Of a DNA stretch of 64,000 bases, positions 53,790 through 63,923 are shown piece by piece (within the stretch, counting starts at the first letter, position 1; every line of letters begins with the position of its first letter). The position numbers were made by a program, and so were the translations under genes. The notes beneath the pieces were generated by a model, which saw only the letters and a program-made list of their open reading frames with translations, searched no databases and had not been told where the DNA came from. The stretch comes from Pseudomonas sp. Au-Pse12 (GTDB taxonomy: Bacteria; Pseudomonadota; Gammaproteobacteria; Pseudomonadales; Pseudomonadaceae), in NCBI RefSeq assembly GCF_021341665.1, contig NZ_JAJTTH010000004.1, forward strand, positions 310,001 through 374,000. The letters are read 5' to 3'.

Positions 53790-54542
53790 TCAACGGCGGC
53801 CGCGACTGCGGTCGATCTCGTAGTTGAACGGGGCGCTGATTTCCAGGGTGCCGTTGGTGAGCATGTCTGCCGGCGGCTTGGGCAGCGGCTGGGCGCGACG
53901 GATCATTTCCAGCGTGGCCCGGTCCAGATCGGCATTGCCCGACCTGCCCACCAGTTCGTAGGACAGCACCTTGCCTTCGGCATCAACGACGAAGCGCAAG
54001 GAGTTGGTGCCTTCCTTGCCTCGGCGCTGAGCTTCGCTCGGGTAGCGCTTGTACTTGGCCAGGTGCGCTTGCAACTCGCCCTGCCAGTTGGCTTTGGCGG
54101 CGGCCTGGGCCGGTGACGGGCCTGTGGTCGCTGGGGCGGGCTGCTTGGACGGGGTCGGCGTTATCGGGGCGTCGCTGGGTTTTTCCTCGGAAGGCTTTTC
54201 CTTGGGCGGCTCAGGCTTGACCACGGGTTTTGGCGGTTGCGGCTTGGGTTTCTGCTTGGCTGGCTTGGGCACCGAGATCGTCGGTTTCGGCGCTTCGGCG
54301 AGTTTCGGCAGCGGCAGTTCTTCCTCGGGGGCCGGCGGTTGTGGCGGGGTCACCACTTTGGGCGGCGCTGGCGGCGGCGCTAAAGGGGCAGGCGCCAGTT
54401 CCAAGACCATGGCCTGGGGAGGAATGGGCATCGGCTGTGGCTTGGACCAGTTGAGGGCGAGCAGGATCGCCACCGCATGGACGCCCAGCACCACCGCCAG
54501 GCTACCGCCGTAACGCGTCAGTCTTTGGCGCGTCGTGATCAT
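53790..54542 (-). CDS. tonB: Energy transducer TonB
   Basis: A 250-residue inner-membrane-anchored protein with one N-terminal helix (GGSLAVVLGVHAVAILLALNW), a long Pro/Lys/Glu-rich periplasmic linker (about 45-150), and the C-terminal TonB domain (YPSEAQRRGKEGTNSLRF, YELVGRSGNADLDRATLEMI). It passes proton-motive energy from ExbB/ExbD to outer-membrane siderophore receptors. Its ATG overlaps the exbD stop by four bases. Confidence 0.96.
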   Translation of the reverse strand: MITTRQRLTRYGGSLAVVLGVHAVAILLALNWSKPQPMPIPPQAMVLELAPAPLAPPPAPPKVVTPPQPPAPEEELPLPKLAEAPKPTISVPKPAKQKPKPQPPKPVVKPEPPKEKPSEEKPSDAPITPTPSKQPAPATTGPSPAQAAAKANWQGELQAHLAKYKRYPSEAQRRGKEGTNSLRFVVDAEGKVLSYELVGRSGNADLDRATLEMIRRAQPLPKPPADMLTNGTLEISAPFNYEIDRSRGRR

Positions 54543-54967
54543 TTCTTGGCTGCCGTCTCAAGTCCGACCAGGCCGACTTTCAGGTATCCGGCCGCTCGCA
54601 GAGTGTCCATCACACTCATCAGGTCGCCGTAATCCACCCCTTTGTCGGCCTGGAAGAAGATGGTCGTGTCTTTCTTGCCCTGGGTCCGGGCGTCGAGGAT
54701 GGCACCAAGGGTTTCAGCCTTGACTTCGTCTTCGCCGAGGAACAGGCGCTTGTCGGACTTGACGCTGAGGAACACCGGTTTCTCTGGCCGTGGCGCCGGT
54801 TTGGCGCTGGACGCGGGCAGGTCGACCTTGATGTCCACGGTGGCCAGCGGTGCCGCCACCATGAAGATGATCAGCAGCACCAACATCACGTCGATGAACG
54901 GCGTGACGTTGATCTCGTGGTTTTCGGCCAGGTCGTCGCCTGCGCCTTCTTTCAAATGCAAGCCCAT
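54539..54967 (-). CDS. exbD: TonB-system energy transduction protein ExbD
   Basis: A 142-residue protein with one membrane helix (FIDVMLVLLIIFMVAAPLATV) whose Asp (in NVTPFIDVML) is the proton-carrying residue, and a periplasmic domain with VFLSVKSDKRLFLGED and DKGVDYGDLMSVMDTLRAAG. It forms the motor with ExbB. It starts 7 bases after exbB. Confidence 0.96.
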   Translation of the reverse strand: MGLHLKEGAGDDLAENHEINVTPFIDVMLVLLIIFMVAAPLATVDIKVDLPASSAKPAPRPEKPVFLSVKSDKRLFLGEDEVKAETLGAILDARTQGKKDTTIFFQADKGVDYGDLMSVMDTLRAAGYLKVGLVGLETAAKK

Positions 54968-54973
54968 GGCTGA

Positions 54974-55969
54974 TTACCCCACTTTCACCATGTGCGGTTG
55001 TGCGGAGCGCTCGGCTGGCTGGTGATCCAGGTCGCGGCTGACCAGCAGCAGGACCTCGGCCGAGGCGTCGGTGACCTGAGCCTTGTAGCCGGTGATGGAG
55101 CGAGCGAAGACGTTGTAGATCACCACCGCCGGGATCGCGGCAACCAGGCCCAGGGCGGTTGCCAGCAGGGCTTCGGCGATACCCGGGGCAACCACTGCAA
55201 GGTTGGTGGTCTGGGTTTTGGCGATGCCGATGAAGCTGTTCATGATGCCCCACACGGTGCCGAACAGGCCGACGAACGGCGCTGTGGAACCAATGGTGGC
55301 CAACACGCCGGTGCCGCTGCTCATGTTGCGACCGCAGGCAGCAACCAGGCGCTCGAGGCGGAAGCTGACGCGTTCCTTGATGCCTTCCTTCTCGCGGCTG
55401 TTGGTCGACAGGCGCATTTCTTCCAGGGCGTCGTGCACCAGCAGGTGGGCCAGGGTGCCCTCCTTGGCGGCCGTGGCGCTGGCTTCTTTGAGGGTGGTGG
55501 CCTTTTTCAGGGCGGCGATTTCGCTGCGCAGGCGACGCTTGGCGCCCATCAGCTCGAAGCCTTTGGCGATCCAGATGGTCCAGGTGATGATCGAGGCGAT
55601 GGCCAGGCCGATCATTACCAGTTTCACGATGATGTCGGCGTTCTGGTACATGCCCCACGGCGACAGGTCGTGGGCCATGCCCAGGCTGTTTTGCTCTTCC
55701 AGTGACTCGTCCAGTTGTTTGCCGGATTCGCCTAATTGGGTCAGCGCCTCTCTGACTTCTGGCGGAAACTGAGACAGATCAACGCTGCCATCAGGATTGC
55801 GTGGCACTTCTGCCGTCGCCTGTGGCGTGGGAGCCGGAGCCGAAGTGGCTTCGTCGGCGAAAACAGGATGTGCCAGCAGCAGGCTGCACAGCAGCGCAGC
55901 AACCGCGCTCATGGCGCGCAGCGGGCTTGGGCGTTTGGTTGGCGAGACGGAGAGTGGATTGCTTGTCAT
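54974..55969 (-). CDS. exbB: TonB-system energy transduction protein ExbB
   Basis: A 331-residue MotA/TolQ/ExbB-family protein. Pseudomonas ExbB is longer than the enterobacterial one because of an N-terminal signal-like helix and periplasmic extension (about 1-100), which is present here. Three membrane helices follow (DIIVKLVMIGLAIASIITW; ATIGSTAPFVGLFGTVWGIM; ALLATALGLVAAIPAVVIYN). ATG at 55969 gives the helix directly; the upstream part of the frame is unrelated. Confidence 0.95.
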   Translation of the reverse strand: MTSNPLSVSPTKRPSPLRAMSAVAALLCSLLLAHPVFADEATSAPAPTPQATAEVPRNPDGSVDLSQFPPEVREALTQLGESGKQLDESLEEQNSLGMAHDLSPWGMYQNADIIVKLVMIGLAIASIITWTIWIAKGFELMGAKRRLRSEIAALKKATTLKEASATAAKEGTLAHLLVHDALEEMRLSTNSREKEGIKERVSFRLERLVAACGRNMSSGTGVLATIGSTAPFVGLFGTVWGIMNSFIGIAKTQTTNLAVVAPGIAEALLATALGLVAAIPAVVIYNVFARSITGYKAQVTDASAEVLLLVSRDLDHQPAERSAQPHMVKVG

Positions 55970-56044
55970 GCTGGCCGGACCTGAGAGGAAAAAAAGGGTG
56001 AAATGTCCTTCTAGGCCTCGCAGGGCCGAGAACAAAATGGGCGG

Positions 56045-56073
56045 TTATTATTGCAAGTAATTCTTGTTAACAA
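56045..56073 (-). promoter_or_regulatory. Likely sigma-70 promoter of exbB-exbD-tonB
   Basis: On the minus strand TTGTTA (56073-56068) and TAATAA (56050-56045) are separated by exactly 17 bases, about 75 bases before the exbB ATG. A CAAG-N5-CTTG dyad lies in the spacer. Iron control by Fur would be expected for this operon, but I find no good match to the Fur box. Confidence 0.5.
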
Positions 56074-56160
56074 AAGTAATAGAGTATCTTTTTTTCCTTG
56101 ATTGCTAGCCGTTCGTCCAGTGCGAGGGCTAGTCTTGGCCTTTCTGAAAGGAGTTTTCTG

Positions 56161-57018
56161 ATGTCCTCCCCCTCTGTTTTGATCGCCGGTTGCGGTGATG
56201 TCGGAAGTCGCCTGGCGACTCAACTGCTGGCTGAGCAATGGCAGGTTTATGGCCTGCGGCGCACGGTGTCGCGCTTGCCGCAGGGGGTGGTCGGCATTGC
56301 GGGTGATCTGTTCGGCGAACAGTGCCCGGCGCACTGGCCGCAGGCGCCCCTGGATTATCTGGTGTACTGCGCGGCGGCCACCGAACATGACGAGGCCGGG
56401 TATCGCGCGGCCTATGTCGAGGGCTTGCAGCATGTTCTGGGTTGGCTCAAGCAGCATGGCCAGCAGCCCAAGCGTTTGTTGTTCGTCTCCAGCAGCAGTG
56501 TTTACGAACAAAAGGCTGGTGAGTGGGTCGATGAGGCGTCCGTGGCGGCGGCCACGGCGTATTCCGGGCGCTTGATGCTGGAGGCCGAGCAGGTGGCCCT
56601 CAAGAGTGGTATTCCCGCAAGCGTGGTGCGCTTGACTGGCATCTACGGCCCCGGTCGCGAGTGGCTGCTGACCCAGGTGCGCCGAGGCTATCGGGTGGCG
56701 ATCGACCCGCCGCTGTATGGCAACCGTATCCATGCCGACGATGCTGCCGGCTTGCTGGCATTCCTGCTCAAGGCGGACTGGCGGGGTGACGTGCTGGAAG
56801 ATTGCTATATAGGTGTCGATGACGCGCCTGCACCGTTGGCCGAGGTGGTTGACTGGCTGCGTGAATACCTGGGCGTTACCGAGTGGGCGGACGATGCCAG
56901 TGTGCGTCGCACCGGCAGCAAGCGCTGCAGCAATGCTCGGGCCAGGGCGTTGGGCTGGGTGCCACGTTATGGAAGTTATCGCGAGGGGTATGCGGCGATT
57001 CTGGCGGAGCAGGGCTGA
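56161..57018 (+). CDS. NAD(P)-binding SDR-family protein (YeeZ-like)
   Basis: A 285-residue extended short-chain dehydrogenase/epimerase-like protein. The Rossmann motif is VLIAGCGDVGSRLATQLLAE. LLFVSSSSVYEQKAGEWVDE holds the SSS..Y signature, though the catalytic YxxxK is weak (SGRLMLEAE follows), so a non-catalytic binding role is possible. It lies opposite exbB with AAGGAG 7 bases before the ATG. Substrate unknown. Confidence 0.85.
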   Translation: MSSPSVLIAGCGDVGSRLATQLLAEQWQVYGLRRTVSRLPQGVVGIAGDLFGEQCPAHWPQAPLDYLVYCAAATEHDEAGYRAAYVEGLQHVLGWLKQHGQQPKRLLFVSSSSVYEQKAGEWVDEASVAAATAYSGRLMLEAEQVALKSGIPASVVRLTGIYGPGREWLLTQVRRGYRVAIDPPLYGNRIHADDAAGLLAFLLKADWRGDVLEDCYIGVDDAPAPLAEVVDWLREYLGVTEWADDASVRRTGSKRCSNARARALGWVPRYGSYREGYAAILAEQG

Positions 57019-57115
57019 GCAGCCCGAGTGGCGTGCGGTCGCGGCTGAAGGCTGCGACCGGTTCCGAAGGCGCCGTGGCGATCTTGAGGGCGCTCAAGGC
57101 GCGACGGAAGATCGC

Positions 57116-57141
57116 CAAGCAAGGCCCTGCGGGCCTTTTCG
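57116..57141. repeat. 26-base dispersed repeat, copy 2
   Basis: Exact reverse complement of 4799-4824. It lies in the 159-base gap between two convergent genes (57019-57177), which otherwise contains only GC-rich dyads such as CTTGAGGGCGCTCAAG and no gene. It may serve as terminator for both. Confidence 0.7.
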
Positions 57142-57177
57142 CCGCCTCGCCAGGGCTCGACAGCGGCTACGGGAGGT

Positions 57178-57918
57178 TCACTGTTTCTCCAGCAACCACT
57201 GTTGGCTGCCCGGCGTCAGCGAGGGCACTTCATCCGCCAGGGCGGTATTCACCGCCTGGAAGATTTCCAGCTGTTGATCCTTGCGCACGAAGATCCAGGA
57301 GTTGCCCTGGCCGTTGAGCTGCAGCCAGATGCTGTCGTTGCCGCCGCTCATGGAGGCGCAGTCGCCAGCCAGGCACAAGGCATAGCGATCGGCGCCCGGC
57401 AGGCCCTGGACTGCGCCGTTGGCCTGGAACTGCACGTCGTTGCCCAGGCCCGGGCCATTGACGATCTTCCACTTGCCACCCAGGTAGGCCGAGTACAAGG
57501 CGCGCTCGAAGTTGGCGCCTAGCGGCGCGCCTTCGGGGGCGGGGTCTTTGGGGCGGTCGAATACCTGCTCGGGCTCGTTGTCGTTGGCCACTTGCAGCAG
57601 TTGCTTGCCGTTGCGTTTCAAGTCAGTGGCAGCGCTGCCATAGAACTCGACTTTTGCAGTGCTGGAACCGTTGCCGATGATCTTGCCTTCGACGGTTTCG
57701 AAACCGTTGGTGTAGCGTGCCTGGCCAGCCTTGGTGTTGAGTTCCCATTCCAGGTTCGGGCCATAGGCCTGGAGGGCTTCACGCAAAGGGCCACCTTTGG
57801 AGGCGGCGTCGATCGCTACCTGATTGATCCAGATGCCGCCCACATCATTTTTGGCGGGGTCGCTGGCACAACCGCCGAGCAATACGGCGAGCAGCGAAAC
57901 AGCTAGCGCTTTGCGCAT
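57178..57918 (-). CDS. Lipoprotein of unknown function
   Basis: A 246-residue lipoprotein with lipobox LGGC (Cys about 17) after MRKALAVSLLAVLLGGC. The mature part has a repeated META/lipocalin-like feel: ARYTNGFETVEGKIIG and FQANGAVQGLPGADRYALCLAGDC near the end, with WLQLNGQGNSWIFVRKDQQLEIF. It is conserved at this place in pseudomonads as I recall, role unknown. ATG at 57918 gives the signal peptide; it is 55 bases after ridA on the same strand. Confidence 0.82.
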   Translation of the reverse strand: MRKALAVSLLAVLLGGCASDPAKNDVGGIWINQVAIDAASKGGPLREALQAYGPNLEWELNTKAGQARYTNGFETVEGKIIGNGSSTAKVEFYGSAATDLKRNGKQLLQVANDNEPEQVFDRPKDPAPEGAPLGANFERALYSAYLGGKWKIVNGPGLGNDVQFQANGAVQGLPGADRYALCLAGDCASMSGGNDSIWLQLNGQGNSWIFVRKDQQLEIFQAVNTALADEVPSLTPGSQQWLLEKQ

Positions 57919-57973
57919 GACGAAATCCTTCCAGAACGAAAACGGCGCAGCCCTGTGGGCTGCGCCGCGGGTG

Positions 57974-58354
57974 TTACTCGATGACCAGGATGGCATCCAT
58001 TTCAACCTGTGCACCCTTTGGCAGGGCGGCCACGCCGATGGCGGCGCGGGCTGGGTAAGGCTGTTGGAAGTACTTGCCCATGATCTCGTTGACCTTGGCG
58101 AAGTGGCTCAGGTCGGTGAGGAAGATGTTCAGCTTGACGATGTCCTTGAACGAACCGCCAGCGGCTTCGGCTACCGACTTGAGGTTCTCGAACACCTGGA
58201 CGGTCTGGGCTTCGAAACCTTCCACCAGCTCCATGGTCTTGGGATCCAGCGGGATCTGACCGGACATGTAGACGGTGTTGCCCGCCTTGATCGCCTGGGA
58301 GTAGGTGCCAATGGCGGCTGGGGCCTTGTCGCTGGTGATAACAGTCTTGGTCAT
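57974..58354 (-). CDS. ridA: Reactive intermediate/imine deaminase RidA
   Basis: A 126-residue YjgF/YER057c/UK114 protein that hydrolyses reactive enamines and imines released by PLP enzymes. Signature segments: [19 protein letters not shown], the catalytic Arg in [19 protein letters not shown], and the closing EMDAILV. It follows spoT by 24 bases on the same strand, a conserved pairing. Confidence 0.96.
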   Translation of the reverse strand: MTKTVITSDKAPAAIGTYSQAIKAGNTVYMSGQIPLDPKTMELVEGFEAQTVQVFENLKSVAEAAGGSFKDIVKLNIFLTDLSHFAKVNEIMGKYFQQPYPARAAIGVAALPKGAQVEMDAILVIE

Positions 58355-58378
58355 GAATGACTCCTTGTAATGGACGGG

Positions 58379-60484
58379 CTACGCACGCATGCGGGTGATG
58401 CGGATGACCCCGGTCAGGGCGCGCAGTTTCTTGATCACGCGGGCCAGGTGCACGCGGTCGTGCACGCTGACCACCAGTTGGACCACGCTGATGCGACCAT
58501 CGCGTTCGTCCATGCTGATTTTCTCGATATTGCCGTCGGCGGCGTTGACGCTGCTGGCCAGCAGGGCGATCAGGCCGCGCTGGTGTTCCAGCTCGACGCG
58601 CAGCTCGACGTTGAATTCTCCGGTGACATCCTTGGCCCAGGAGAGCTGGATGCATTTTTCCGGGTTATGGCGGATTTCGCTGATATTGCGGCAGTTGTCC
58701 AGGTGCACCACCATCCCTTTGCCTGCGGACAGGTGGCCGACGATCGGGTCGCCCGGGATCGGCGTGCAGCACTTGGCGTAGCTCAGGACCAGGCCTTCGG
58801 TGCCGCGGATCGCCAGCGGGCCTTCCGGGCTTGGCAGCTGTTCGCCTTCGCCGAGCAGGCGCCGGGCCACGACGTAGGCCATGCGATTGCCCAGGCCGAT
58901 GTCTTCCAGCAGGTCTTCGATCAGCTCCAGGCGGTATTCCTGAAGAATCGCCTGGATACGTTCCGCCGGGACTTTTTCCAGCGAGCTGTCGAAGCCGTTG
59001 AGCACCTTGTTCAGCAGGCGTTCGCCGAGGCTGATGGACTCCGAGCGGCGTTGCAGCTTGAGGGCATGGCGGATATGGGTACGGGCCTTGCCGGTCACCA
59101 CGAAATTCAGCCAGGCCGGGTTCGGGCGCGCGCCCGGGGCACTGACGATTTCAACCGTGGAACCGCTTTGCAGCGGCTCGGACAGTGGCGCCAGGCGGCG
59201 ATTGATCCGGCAGGCGATGCAGCTGTTGCCGACGTCGGTGTGCACCGCGTAGGCAAAGTCCACGGCGGTGGAGCCCTTGGGCAGCTCCATGATCCGGCCT
59301 TTGGGCGTGAACACGTAGACCTCGTCCGGGAACAGGTCGATCTTCACGCTCTCGATGAACTCCAGGGAGTTGCCGGCGCGTTGCTGCATTTCCAGCACGC
59401 CCTTGACCCATTGGCGGGCGCGGGCATGGGTGCCTTTGGGCTGTTCGTCGCCGCTGGATTTGTACAGCCAGTGGGCGGCGATGCCGTTATTGGCCATTTC
59501 TTCCATTTCCCGGGTACGAATCTGGATCTCGATCGGTACTCCGTGCATGCCGAACAGCGTGGTATGCAGCGACTGATAGCCGTTGGCCTTGGGAATGGCG
59601 ATGTAGTCCTTGAAGCGTCCTGGCAGTGGCTTGTACAAATTATGTACAGCGCCGAGCACGCGATAGCAGGTGTCTACCTTGTCGACGATGATGCGGAACG
59701 CATAGACGTCCATGATTTCGTTGAAGGCGCGGCGCTTGCCGCGCATCTTCTTGTAGATACCGTACAGGTGCTTCTGGCGGCCGCTGACCTCGCCCTGGAT
59801 GCCGTCGATGGCCAGGCAGTGGCTGAGGGATTCCTCGATCTTGTTGACGATTTCCTTGCGGTTGCCCCGGGCGCGCTTGACCGCCTGGTAGATCCGCGCG
59901 GAACGCATCGGGTGCATGGCCTTGAAGCCCAGGTCTTCGAATTCGATGCGGATGGCATGCATGCCCAGGCGGTTGGCGATGGGGGCGTAGATCTCCAGGG
60001 TTTCCTTGGCGATCCTGCGGCGCTTCTCGCCGGAGAGCACTTCCAGGGTGCGCATGTTGTGCAGGCGGTCGGCCAGCTTGACCAGGATCACGCGAATGTC
60101 GCGGGCCATGGCCATGGCCATCTTCTGGAAGTTTTCCGCTTGAGCTTCGGCCTTGGTCTCGAAGTTCATCTGGGTCAGTTTGCTGACCCCGTCCACCAGC
60201 TCGGCCACGGTTTCGCCAAACTGCGCACTGAGCGCTTCCTTGGCGATGCCGGTGTCTTCGATTACGTCATGCAGCATCGCGGCCATCAGGCTCTGATGGT
60301 CCATGTGCATGTCGGCAAGAATGTTCGCTACCGCGAGTGGGTGCGTGACGTACGCCTCGCCGCTGCGACGGCGCTGACCGTCATGGGCTTGTTCGGCGTA
60401 GAAATACGCTCGGCGGACCAGGTTGACCTGGTCCGTGCCGAGATAGGTCGATAAGCGATCGGCGAGGGCGTCTATGCTCGGCAT
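58379..60484 (-). CDS. spoT: Bifunctional (p)ppGpp synthetase/hydrolase SpoT
   Basis: A 701-residue RelA/SpoT protein. The N-terminal HD hydrolase has MAAMLHDVIEDT and LVKLADRLHNMRTL; the synthetase follows (YGIYKKMRGKRRAFNEIMDV, GYQSLHTT); then TGS (about 385-445; VFTPKGRIMELPKGSTAVDF), helical and a C-terminal ACT domain (ISVVQLVVSVHDRVHLARVI). It sets the level of the alarmone. It is 57 bases after rpoZ, the classical order gmk-rpoZ-spoT. Confidence 0.97.
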   Translation of the reverse strand: MPSIDALADRLSTYLGTDQVNLVRRAYFYAEQAHDGQRRRSGEAYVTHPLAVANILADMHMDHQSLMAAMLHDVIEDTGIAKEALSAQFGETVAELVDGVSKLTQMNFETKAEAQAENFQKMAMAMARDIRVILVKLADRLHNMRTLEVLSGEKRRRIAKETLEIYAPIANRLGMHAIRIEFEDLGFKAMHPMRSARIYQAVKRARGNRKEIVNKIEESLSHCLAIDGIQGEVSGRQKHLYGIYKKMRGKRRAFNEIMDVYAFRIIVDKVDTCYRVLGAVHNLYKPLPGRFKDYIAIPKANGYQSLHTTLFGMHGVPIEIQIRTREMEEMANNGIAAHWLYKSSGDEQPKGTHARARQWVKGVLEMQQRAGNSLEFIESVKIDLFPDEVYVFTPKGRIMELPKGSTAVDFAYAVHTDVGNSCIACRINRRLAPLSEPLQSGSTVEIVSAPGARPNPAWLNFVVTGKARTHIRHALKLQRRSESISLGERLLNKVLNGFDSSLEKVPAERIQAILQEYRLELIEDLLEDIGLGNRMAYVVARRLLGEGEQLPSPEGPLAIRGTEGLVLSYAKCCTPIPGDPIVGHLSAGKGMVVHLDNCRNISEIRHNPEKCIQLSWAKDVTGEFNVELRVELEHQRGLIALLASSVNAADGNIEKISMDERDGRISVVQLVVSVHDRVHLARVIKKLRALTGVIRITRMRA

Positions 60485-60541
60485 GATGTCTCCTGCCGTA
60501 AGCTGTGATCCCGCGCCGTGCTACGTCGACCAGGCATAGGC

Positions 60542-60805
60542 TCAGACGGCCTCGTTGGACTCGTCCTCGAAAGCAGCAAAAAGCGGCTCGTCTTCAACGA
60601 TTTCAGCTTCGGCGATGGCTGCGTAGTCGATCAAGCCTTCGGCGATTTCGCGCAGGGCGACAACGGTAGGCTTGTCGTTTTCCCATGCTACTTTCGGCTC
60701 TTTGCCGCCGGTTGCCAGTTGACGGGCACGCTTGGTAGAGAGCATGACCAGCTCAAAGCGGTTATCCACGTGTTCTAGACAGTCTTCAACGGTTACGCGG
60801 GCCAT
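60542..60805 (-). CDS. rpoZ: RNA polymerase omega subunit RpoZ
   Basis: An 87-residue omega subunit: [20 protein letters not shown] and [14 protein letters not shown] are the family core, followed by [14 protein letters not shown]. It helps fold the beta-prime subunit. The ATG at 60805 is the conserved start; the frame extends to 60862 without support. It lies 168 bases after gmk. Confidence 0.97.
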   Translation of the reverse strand: MARVTVEDCLEHVDNRFELVMLSTKRARQLATGGKEPKVAWENDKPTVVALREIAEGLIDYAAIAEAEIVEDEPLFAAFEDESNEAV

Positions 60806-60923
60806 GGTCTTCCTCGTAGCAAATGCAATATGCGCGCTGCCCGGATGGGCGAGCGGACTCAACAGTTTAAAAAATCACCAGCGTTTAGGGAAGCGCTGAT
60901 TTTTTAACCAAGCCCTTCAACGC

Positions 60924-60954
60924 GCTGCAAGTGCCAATGTAAAGCGCTTGCAGC
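60924..60954. repeat. Inverted repeat between gmk and rpoZ
   Basis: GCTGCAAG (60924-60931) and CTTGCAGC (60947-60954) form an 8-bp stem with a 15-base loop in the gmk-rpoZ gap. The surrounding bases also contain two related segments, GGGAAGCGCTGATTTTTTAA and GGGAAGTGCTGTTTTAA. It may attenuate read-through from gmk to rpoZ. Confidence 0.5.
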
Positions 60955-60973
60955 GGTTTTGGGAAGTGCTGTT

Positions 60974-62468
<1,495 letters not shown>

Positions 62469-62740
62469 GGAGGTACCTCCGATTCAGCGCCAGCGCCAAC
62501 CGCGAGTGGTTTGGGCGGGCCTGATAGTGATGAATTAAAGCCGACAGGCTGCGAAGGCGCAGGATTGTAGCGCAGTGCGGTCGGAGCCCCCAAACCCTGG
62601 CGCTGACAATGCAATGCAGGTCGTCGTAACAGGACGGATCTGCAGTGCAAATGCGTGTTTGGCCTTTTTTGGCGTGCCCTGGCGCGGTTGCGGGCTTTAT
62701 AATGCTCGGCAGTTTTCCGTCCCTGTACAGGTGTTCCCCT

Positions 62741-63463
62741 ATGAAACGTCCAAGTGGTCGCGCCGCCGATCAGCTTCGCTCGATCCGCATCACCCGCAAC
62801 TACACCAAACACGCCGAGGGATCTGTACTGGTCGAGTTCGGTGATACCAAAGTGATCTGCACGGTCAGTGTCGAGAACGGCGTGCCGCGCTTCCTCAAGG
62901 GCCAGGGGCAGGGCTGGTTGACTGCCGAGTACGGCATGCTGCCGCGCGCCACCGGCGAGCGTAACCAGCGGGAAGCCAGCCGTGGCAAGCAAGGCGGCCG
63001 GACCCTGGAAATCCAGCGCCTGATCGGTCGTTCGCTGCGCGCCGCACTGGACATGTCCAAGCTGGGCGACGTCACCCTGTATGTCGATTGCGATGTGATC
63101 CAGGCTGATGGCGGTACGCGTACCGCATCGATCACTGGCGCCATGGTGGCCCTGGTCGACGCCTTGAAAGTGATCAAGAAGCGTGGCGGCCTGAAAGGCG
63201 GCGATCCATTGAAACAGATGATTGCTGCAGTATCGGTGGGCATGTACCAGGGCGAGCCGGTCCTGGACCTGGATTACCTGGAAGATTCGGCCGCCGAAAC
63301 CGACCTCAACGTTGTAATGACCAGCACCGGTGGTTTCATCGAGGTGCAGGGCACTGCCGAAGGTGCGCCATTCCAGCCGGCTGAGCTGAATGCGATGCTG
63401 GCCCTGGCTCAGCAAGGCATGAACGAGATTTTCCAACTGCAGCAGGCGGCGCTCGCCGATTGA
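62741..63463 (+). CDS. rph: Ribonuclease PH
   Basis: A 240-residue phosphorolytic 3'-5' exoribonuclease that trims tRNA 3' ends. Signatures: [58 protein letters not shown], and [19 protein letters not shown]. Full length, unlike the frameshifted E. coli K-12 copy. The ATG at 62741 opens the family N-terminus. Divergent from yicC. Confidence 0.97.
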   Translation: MKRPSGRAADQLRSIRITRNYTKHAEGSVLVEFGDTKVICTVSVENGVPRFLKGQGQGWLTAEYGMLPRATGERNQREASRGKQGGRTLEIQRLIGRSLRAALDMSKLGDVTLYVDCDVIQADGGTRTASITGAMVALVDALKVIKKRGGLKGGDPLKQMIAAVSVGMYQGEPVLDLDYLEDSAAETDLNVVMTSTGGFIEVQGTAEGAPFQPAELNAMLALAQQGMNEIFQLQQAALAD

Positions 63464-63493
63464 TGGGCGCCGGTCTTCAGCAAGGAGAGCACC

Positions 63494-63862
63494 ATGAGTG
63501 ATGAACAACTGCCACAGCCTGCGCCGAGCCATGAAGTCCGGCAGTGGGCGATGTTTTGTCACCTGTCCGCCTTGCTGGGGATCTGGGTTCCCTTCGGTAC
63601 GCTGATCGGGCCGCTGATTCTCTGGCAGATGAAGCGTGAGACGGATCCCTTTATCGATGCCCAGGGCAAGGAAGCGCTGAACTTCCAACTGACCGTCGCC
63701 ATTGCCTCGGCGGTCTGTTTCCTGTTGATGATCGTGGTGATCGGTTTCTTTATGTTTGGCCTGCTGGCGATTGGTGCCCTGGTACTGACCATCATTGGTG
63801 GGGTCAAGGCGGGTGAGGGTGTGCCGTATCGGTATCCCTTCACCTGGCGCCTGATCAAGTAG
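63494..63862 (+). CDS. DUF4870-family small membrane protein
   Basis: A 122-residue protein with a hydrophilic N-terminus and three to four membrane helices: HLSALLGIWVPFGTLIGPLI, FQLTVAIASAVCFLLMIVVI, GFFMFGLLAIGALVLTIIGG. The MFCHLSALLG and DPFIDAQGKEALNFQLT segments mark DUF4870 (Tic20-like). Function unknown. AGGAG precedes the ATG; it is 30 bases after rph and ends at a strong terminator. Confidence 0.92.
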   Translation: MSDEQLPQPAPSHEVRQWAMFCHLSALLGIWVPFGTLIGPLILWQMKRETDPFIDAQGKEALNFQLTVAIASAVCFLLMIVVIGFFMFGLLAIGALVLTIIGGVKAGEGVPYRYPFTWRLIK

Positions 63863-63875
63863 ATCGAGCACGCAC

Positions 63876-63905
63876 AAAAAAGCCGACAGTGATGTCGGCT
63901 TTTTT
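63876..63905. terminator. Bidirectional rho-independent terminator
   Basis: AAAAAAGCCGACA and TGTCGGCTTTTTT form a 13-bp stem with a 4-base loop; the A and T tracts make it work on both strands, for the DUF4870 gene and the convergent crc-like gene. Confidence 0.93.
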
Positions 63906-63923
63906 GTGGCGGTGAAAAGACGC

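Noticed and set aside
56045..56110. Fur box upstream of exbB
   Set aside because: The best 19-base window agrees with the Fur consensus at only about half the positions.
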